Shown here piece after piece: positions 58,419-64,000 of a stretch of 64,000 bases of DNA. Under the pieces are notes generated by a model. The model made no database searches, was not told where the DNA came from, and saw only the letters and a program-made list of their open reading frames with translations. Where the stretch lies: NCBI RefSeq assembly GCF_014851905.1, contig NZ_JACVAQ010000001.1:1-64000 (forward strand), given 5' to 3'. This DNA comes from Pseudomonas sp. PDM14. Lineage in GTDB: Bacteria > Pseudomonadota > Gammaproteobacteria > Pseudomonadales > Pseudomonadaceae. Numbering within the stretch: the first letter of the stretch is position 1; each line of letters starts with the position of its first letter. A program made the position numbers and the translations under genes.

Positions 58419-61400
58419 TTACAGCACTTTTAAAAACTCGGCGACGGCAACAACCATACCCTCTTCTTTAGACTCCAGCACCAAGGGCTCATATTCCGGA
58501 TTAAGCGGCTTAAGCGTTATCCGCTCGTGTTGCCATTCACCGTCATCACTCGCAGTTTTTTCGCTGGAATAGACTTTCAAGGTGTACTCTCCACCCGTCT
58601 CGGTATCGGCAACGCCAGCATGCCAGATGAGCAACTTTCGGCCTTGCCGACTACCAACCGGCACTGGCCGGAATAGGCAGTAGCTACCATCAGGCACCAG
58701 GGGTTCCATGGAGCGACCGACCACCTGGGCCACAAACATGCCGGGCTCCGACTTTTCTTCTACCAACAAGACCCATTCTTCTGCATGTTCGGCCAACTCA
58801 AGTAGCCCGTCCTGCTCTTTGCTCCAAGCACCAGCAGCGACCTGTAGGCCAACCAATGGAACGCAGCCCTGATAGGGCTCAAAGCCCGCGTCATTTGGGG
58901 TCACGGTTTTGAACGGCAATACCTTGCCACTGGATGTAGCCACCCCAACCATTGAGCTGTTTGCAGAATCAAACCAGTAATCACTAGCAGCAAGCTCCTT
59001 AGCCTTCGCCTTACCGATTACGGCTCGTGCAATGCGGCGCATGTGCTCACGCATCACCGTTTTGTCGTACAGCTCCTGGAACTGGATCTCGATCACCTCG
59101 TAATCAGTATTAAGCAACTCCTGGCGGATCTGCCGGTCCTTAGCTGCTGTCTGAGCGTTGCCGTGCAGGTGCTCACTCATGCCATCCAGGTAGATGCAGA
59201 CGCCTTCGTACTGATCATTGGGCTCATGGAAATACACATCCGGACGGGTCGTGATGCCACCGGACAGCTGAATCGGCCGCTCAGTCTCAAATGCAGACAT
59301 GCCGGCGGCTTTTAGCAGCGCCACCAGCTGTTGCTCAGGGGGATTGCCCGGTTGCTGAGTCAGGGTTTCATCTGGCAGCACAGGCGCCAAATCATGGGCA
59401 AAGCTCAGGGTATTTCCCCAATCATTGAACACTTCAAGCGCGGTATGACGATTCAGCTTGTCGTGATAGAACGAGTTGCGGAAATGCTGCAGGCAATCTA
59501 CACAGGAGGATTCACAGGCTGAAGGGCACTCTTCAGCCAAACGTTTCGCCGCAGCGACAACATCAGGCCAGTGCTCCAAGAGCTGCTCCAGCAGACCCGA
59601 GCCACCTGGCATAGGGTCATACAACAGCGCATCGACCGATTCACTCCCCGGTTTTCCAATCACCTGGACCTGGAGATCGGATATTTCCATATCCAGCACA
59701 TCGGCAGCCCCCTGACGCAGCGACTCCATGACGCTGTAGGCCGTTTCCTGGGAGGAGCAGTCCTGCAGCACCAGCGCGTCGGCTACTACTTCGGCATAGA
59801 AAGCTATGGTCTGAATAGGGCGGCCACAACGCTCGGTATGGTGTTCGTTGAACTTATCCAGTTCGGTCTGGCTGCTCATGGCCGAACGGCTCGCGCCGCA
59901 GACCAAACACAAGGGGTAACCCAGCAAAGCTCCCGAGCGTACTTGCGATGCGGCACCGACGTTCACTAGACGCATGTGCAGACCATGCTTCAGTTGCAAC
60001 TCTGCTCTGCCCCACTCGTAAACTTTACCGCCGGAATGCCGCCCCTGGTCTTGGGCAAAAACAGCCACCGACATCTGGAAGCGATAGTCCTCATCGTCCG
60101 AAATATAGGAATGATGGGGCGCATCCACATCGCAGATGGCTACACCTGGAATTTGCGTGACCGACATGGAGCTGGCTTCACTGCCGGCCTTAGTGCTCGG
60201 GCCAGTTTCCTGGATTGACTCACTAGCCACATCTACCGCAAACACCAGAGGTTCTTCAGGGACCAAGTGGAAATGACGGGGCACAAATTTATGCGCATTG
60301 GCGTAAATGAGATTACCTGGGACATATTCGCGAACAGCCAGAGCCGTGTTGCGGCGTAGCTCCCAATCACTGATATCGCTGCTGTGGCGCGGCGCCACGT
60401 GGGTCAGAGTTACCGCACCGGTATCCAGACCATAACCCGGCAAAAAGCCCTCAGCCGCTAATACGCCATAAGTATTGGTGTCATCAAAACCCTCTGCCTG
60501 GCTACGATTGCGCTTGGCCTCGCCTTTTAGTTTTTTTACCAACCGTTCACATCGGGCGCGCAAGGCCTCTTCATCGGCATCTAGAGCGCCCTTGCCGGCG
60601 GCCACTTTACGCAACCGCTCCAACTGCCCAAGAGCCCACTGCAGGCGCTGGAATAAACGATTGATCACCCCCTGCAGCTGTTCAGCAAAACTACCAATGA
60701 GCAGCTCTAACAGGGCACGGGTCACGACCTCGCGGTCACTGATCGGCCACCCTTGATGGAAGGCTTTGATCACCGCATTCAAGAGTGCGCTTTGATGCTG
60801 CGTTATCTGCTGGCTCAGTGCTTCAACCGATAGCGGCTCAGCCCGCACCATGCCATCAGAGCTGAAAAGATACGGTCGGATCTGAGGCGGCAAACAGACA
60901 GACAATGCGTCCTGCAGCGCAGCTGCCTGCTGCCCTGGCAGATAGTTACTACGCAGCATCTGCAGTAGCGTAGTCAGCACAGTGGCATTCACATGCTTGG
61001 CCACCATCACTGGGTTGCGCAGGTTGAAGCTGGGGGGCTCCACCAGCCCTTCCAACATTTTCAATGGTTCATTGAAGTAGGCTCGATCGTGACTGGTGGT
61101 GCGCGCATAGGTCAGATCCAGCGCCATACGGAACTGGCGTCCGGCACGACCAGCTCGCTGCCAGTAATTGGCCGGCAGTGGTGGTACGTTGCGCATCAGC
61201 ACCGCGTCCAGCGAACCGATGTTCACGCCCATCTCAAGCGTGGGCGTACACACCAGAGTATTGATGCGCTCGCTCTCACCCTTGAAGGCGTTTTCGATGC
61301 GCTCACGCTCCGGCCCTGGAATCTGTGCAGAATGCTCGCGGGCTCGGAGCATGGAAAACTCCTGATCTAGCAGCAGCAGATCGTAGTTATCTGGATTCTC

Positions 61401-64000
61401 GGCCTCAAACTCCAACTTGCCACTGCAGCGCCAGGCCATACAGGTCATACCGGGGTTGACCCGAGCATGGAGGCGGCGACAAGTCTGGCAGCGATACATC
61501 CCTGACGCAGGCACCAGCTTCATGTGATCCACATGTACCTGGCTGGCACCGTGACAGCCAGGCAGGTTACTACCGCGCGCGCCCTTGAACTGCACCTGCG
61601 TCAGTAGTTCCAGTTCATCGGTGCACAGCCGCCACACATCATTCAAAAACGACTGGACTTGATCTGGATCGACTCCCCAGCTCACAGCCGCTTGTTTGGC
61701 GGAGCTGTCGTAGGCGCTGTACCACTGCTTGATTCGCCCTTTGTCGTGCTGACCATCGCGCTCAAACACCAAACCTTCTGGCACACCGCGCATGATCGGT
61801 AGATAACCGCGCAGCACTTCCTTCTCACCGTCCAGCCAGAACTTGGAGAACATACGGGTCACAGGATCAAACAGCATGCGCCGGGAGCGAGCCGCATCCA
61901 GAAGCGAGGCGATACCTTCACGCAACTCAGCAGGCGAGCAACCCAACGCTCGTGCCCATTTCTGAATGGTGGGCTGTGCTTCATCCAGTCCAAGATACTG
62001 AATCTTCAAACGCCCCAGCGGCTCAAGACCTGTGCTCTGCCGTGCCCCCAGCGTCAACTCACGCAACACCTGAGCACGCAAGAACCACTTGCGCTCCTCA
62101 GCATGGGCCAAGCTGGCTTCCGATTTTGGTTCGACTCGCCAAACTTCAGGGATCAAGGCCCGCGACAACTCATCGTCGGCATCAAGAAACCTGTCCAGCC
62201 ACAACACCAGGTCGCTGACCGAGATGGCACCTTCGCGCAGCTTCTTGTAAATCAGCTCCCGCAAGCGGTATCGACGGGAGCGATCCTGCATCCAGCCCGC
62301 CTGGAACGCCGCATCCTGACGATTATCTGCAAACACCAGTAGGCGCTTGCGTTCGGCACGATGGATCATGCTTTGCGCCAAGACATGCACATCAGCCACG
62401 CCCGTGGCACGCACCGGACGAGCGGGTTCTCGATAGCTGCCAGTCACCCGGCGGCCGTGTGCACCGCAAGATACACAGCGGGTCAAACGGCCAATGTGTT
62501 CTTCTTTCTGCTGTACAAAGTGCAGTGCTTTGAGGGTCTTGTTGCGACCGCAACCAACACACTCAGAGGCTTGCCGGTCATGGGTTGTACCGCAATAACG
62601 GCAAACGAAGAGCACCTCCGTGCGAGCAGGCTCTTCCTCACCATCAGAGCCGACCTGATGATCCAATGAAACCGCTCGCACGCCACCTAACGGAATGTCT
62701 TGCGAGCGCCACACACGGCTCTTCCCTTCCGCAGAACCGCCGCCGGGCGCGTCACCGGTGTAATCAAAATCTTCAAGGCCATGCTCGAAGTAATGCTGAC
62801 CGCAGGTTGTGCAGCTCGAAAGCGGAAAGGCTTTCAGCTCAGGGTCACGGTCATCGGCTGCCGTCAATGCGTCCTCGGCCGACAGCCAGAGTCGTGCCGG
62901 TTGCCCCTGCCCCTCCTCGAAGGTCACCACAGCACCGCTGACGCCACGTACAAAACCGTGTACCACCGGGCGTAGCAAGGGGCGATCACCATTGCGCGCC
63001 GCCGCACCCAGTGCCAACCAAATTAGAATTTCTTCTTCGGTAATCGGACGCCCGAGTTTTTCATTCAGGTCTTCCAGCAAGGTAGCCACGGCTCGCGGAC
63101 GGCGCAGCACCTCAGCAATCTGAAACACCACCTCGTTGTGGCTTAGCCACTGATTCAGTGCTTCACGCCAATTATCACCGGCCATACGCATGCCGCTGGT
63201 AGTCTGGAACCAGATCCGGAAGGCCTGCAGGGCAGCAGGCTCTACCTCGGGTCGGTCCAACGTACCGAGCATTTCCAGAACGGTTTTCAGCTGCATGGCC
63301 TGATCGCCATTGAAGGGCGCGCTGACGCTGCGTGGCTCGCCCCAGATATCCTCTTCGTAGGCTTCGCCGATCAGCTCGACATTCTGGCCATCCACGCCAA
63401 AGAAACGACTGGCAAACTCGCGGCCGGCTTCGATACCGCGGTGCGGATCGGCAATGGTGGCCGAGGTGGCGATGCAGGTGGTGCTGTTTTCGTCCTTTCC
63501 GCAGTAGGCGCGCAGGCGACGGATCAGGCAGGCGGTTTCCGCACCACCGGCGCCGGTAAAGGTGTGCGCCTCGTCGAATACCATGAACTCCAGACGGGCG
63601 TTATCGAACAACTCCAGATCCTGCTGACGGGTCAGCAGCAGCTCCAGCTGCTTGACGTTGGTCAGCAAGATACGAGGTTGCTGGCCGGGTGTGCGCATAA
63701 CTTCACGGCTAACACGCTCTTCGGCAGGATGCAAAGCCACATCCATTTTCTGTTGCTGCATCTGCTGCAACTTACTACGGTAATCCGCAACAGTGCTGCC
63801 AGGGGCCAGGCGCACACCGTTGATGTCGGCTTCAGTGCGTGGTGTTTTGCCCACGTACATGCCGAAGGTGACACCCGTACCAACCAGCAGCTCGCGCATC
63901 CGTTGCAGCTGGTCTTCGGCCAGGGCGTTCATGGGATAAACGATCACCGCCGTCACCCCCGACTCGGCGCCATCATCACGCAACTCCAGGCAACGACTGA
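58419..64000 (-). CDS. giant YprA/DruE-like helicase, DUF1998, nuclease-like and S24-like fusion (partial)
   Basis: The frame is open to the right edge, so the N-terminus with Walker A is missing. From base 63983, about 1854 residues remain: SF2 core with YPMNALAEDQ, DEAHT near 137, SAT near 180 and QRAGRAGR near 942; a Cys-rich insert (CRYCG, CVGCG, CVSCG) and a second (CQTC with MTCMAWRC); a DUF1998 domain about 1350-1510 with LYDPMPGGSG and CxxxC-type cysteines; a Vsr/DUF559-like nuclease candidate near 1575-1650 (RPDVYF, IYLDGMSEH); and a C-terminal LexA/S24-like domain with VGRSMEPLVPDGS near 1754 and YTLKVY about 45 residues later (Ser/Lys dyad present). Likely DNA-translocating defence effector. 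Confidence 0.85.
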   Translation of the reverse strand, partial: SRCLELRDDGAESGVTAVIVYPMNALAEDQLQRMRELLVGTGVTFGMYVGKTPRTEADINGVRLAPGSTVADYRSKLQQMQQQKMDVALHPAEERVSREVMRTPGQQPRILLTNVKQLELLLTRQQDLELFDNARLEFMVFDEAHTFTGAGGAETACLIRRLRAYCGKDENSTTCIATSATIADPHRGIEAGREFASRFFGVDGQNVELIGEAYEEDIWGEPRSVSAPFNGDQAMQLKTVLEMLGTLDRPEVEPAALQAFRIWFQTTSGMRMAGDNWREALNQWLSHNEVVFQIAEVLRRPRAVATLLEDLNEKLGRPITEEEILIWLALGAAARNGDRPLLRPVVHGFVRGVSGAVVTFEEGQGQPARLWLSAEDALTAADDRDPELKAFPLSSCTTCGQHYFEHGLEDFDYTGDAPGGGSAEGKSRVWRSQDIPLGGVRAVSLDHQVGSDGEEEPARTEVLFVCRYCGTTHDRQASECVGCGRNKTLKALHFVQQKEEHIGRLTRCVSCGAHGRRVTGSYREPARPVRATGVADVHVLAQSMIHRAERKRLLVFADNRQDAAFQAGWMQDRSRRYRLRELIYKKLREGAISVSDLVLWLDRFLDADDELSRALIPEVWRVEPKSEASLAHAEERKWFLRAQVLRELTLGARQSTGLEPLGRLKIQYLGLDEAQPTIQKWARALGCSPAELREGIASLLDAARSRRMLFDPVTRMFSKFWLDGEKEVLRGYLPIMRGVPEGLVFERDGQHDKGRIKQWYSAYDSSAKQAAVSWGVDPDQVQSFLNDVWRLCTDELELLTQVQFKGARGSNLPGCHGASQVHVDHMKLVPASGMYRCQTCRRLHARVNPGMTCMAWRCSGKLEFEAENPDNYDLLLLDQEFSMLRAREHSAQIPGPERERIENAFKGESERINTLVCTPTLEMGVNIGSLDAVLMRNVPPLPANYWQRAGRAGRQFRMALDLTYARTTSHDRAYFNEPLKMLEGLVEPPSFNLRNPVMVAKHVNATVLTTLLQMLRSNYLPGQQAAALQDALSVCLPPQIRPYLFSSDGMVRAEPLSVEALSQQITQHQSALLNAVIKAFHQGWPISDREVVTRALLELLIGSFAEQLQGVINRLFQRLQWALGQLERLRKVAAGKGALDADEEALRARCERLVKKLKGEAKRNRSQAEGFDDTNTYGVLAAEGFLPGYGLDTGAVTLTHVAPRHSSDISDWELRRNTALAVREYVPGNLIYANAHKFVPRHFHLVPEEPLVFAVDVASESIQETGPSTKAGSEASSMSVTQIPGVAICDVDAPHHSYISDDEDYRFQMSVAVFAQDQGRHSGGKVYEWGRAELQLKHGLHMRLVNVGAASQVRSGALLGYPLCLVCGASRSAMSSQTELDKFNEHHTERCGRPIQTIAFYAEVVADALVLQDCSSQETAYSVMESLRQGAADVLDMEISDLQVQVIGKPGSESVDALLYDPMPGGSGLLEQLLEHWPDVVAAAKRLAEECPSACESSCVDCLQHFRNSFYHDKLNRHTALEVFNDWGNTLSFAHDLAPVLPDETLTQQPGNPPEQQLVALLKAAGMSAFETERPIQLSGGITTRPDVYFHEPNDQYEGVCIYLDGMSEHLHGNAQTAAKDRQIRQELLNTDYEVIEIQFQELYDKTVMREHMRRIARAVIGKAKAKELAASDYWFDSANSSMVGVATSSGKVLPFKTVTPNDAGFEPYQGCVPLVGLQVAAGAWSKEQDGLLELAEHAEEWVLLVEEKSEPGMFVAQVVGRSMEPLVPDGSYCLFRPVPVGSRQGRKLLIWHAGVADTETGGEYTLKVYSSEKTASDDGEWQHERITLKPLNPEYEPLVLESKEEGMVVAVAEFLKVL

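Overview
The window looks like a Pseudomonas chromosome. Its first 41 kb are GC-rich with one codon style. It opens with a Pseudomonas-type rRNA-operon leader and carries tauABCD, the ats sulfate-ester cluster with atsK, Lpd3-like lipoamide dehydrogenase and ArsH-type arsenic genes, a combination I associate with that genus. Species cannot be fixed from the sequence alone.

Backbone, 1-41180. (a) 1-450: leftward promoter region of an rRNA operon whose genes lie outside the window, with four tandem promoters and a boxA. (b) 505-3138: lipoamide dehydrogenase and a Bcr-type exporter. (c) 3245-9920: hotdog thioesterase, thiolase, RND adaptor and pump, TetR regulator; a shared DNA motif precedes the first two genes. 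(d) 10177-13930: tauABCD for taurine uptake and desulfonation. (e) 14123-19340: two MFS exporters, serine acetyltransferase, rhodanese and a decayed amino-acid ABC ATPase. (f) 19479-22390: arsR-arsB-arsC-arsH with a perfect 12-bp-arm operator. (g) 22508-25317: methyltransferase, ZapE/AFG1-like ATPase, glutathione transferase. (h) 25427-41046: a large sulfur-scavenging block. It holds tonB-exbB-exbD, two Fe(II)/2-oxoglutarate dioxygenases (one is AtsK), a TonB-dependent receptor preceded by a tiny Cys-Cys-Cys peptide, a LysR regulator, a trypsin-like protease, and atsR divergent from atsB-atsC-atsA. Together these would import sulfate esters or sulfonates across both membranes and release sulfite or sulfate.

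Accessory region, 41195-64000 and beyond, with visibly lower GC. A leftward type I restriction-modification operon (ribbon-helix-helix protein, hsdR, hsdM, hsdS, small ORF) has a +1 frameshift splitting an apparent HsdM-HsdS fusion. Next come a terminase-small-subunit-like phage relic, the 3' half of a tRNA-Pro(GGG) acting as an attachment site flanked by paired repeats, and a P4-type integrase.

Behind the integrase lies a leftward four-gene block that I read as an antiphage system: a very large YprA/DruE-like helicase fused to DUF1998, a nuclease-like domain and a LexA/S24-like peptidase domain; a RecD-like helicase with a C-terminal PD-(D/E)xK-like domain; a SNF2 helicase; and an Hsp70-like ATPase. 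It resembles the DISARM/Druantia/Dpd families (and, from memory and unverified, the YprA-centred systems called ARMADA) but does not match any composition I can name with certainty. The helicase runs off the right edge, so the system and its mobile element are incomplete here.
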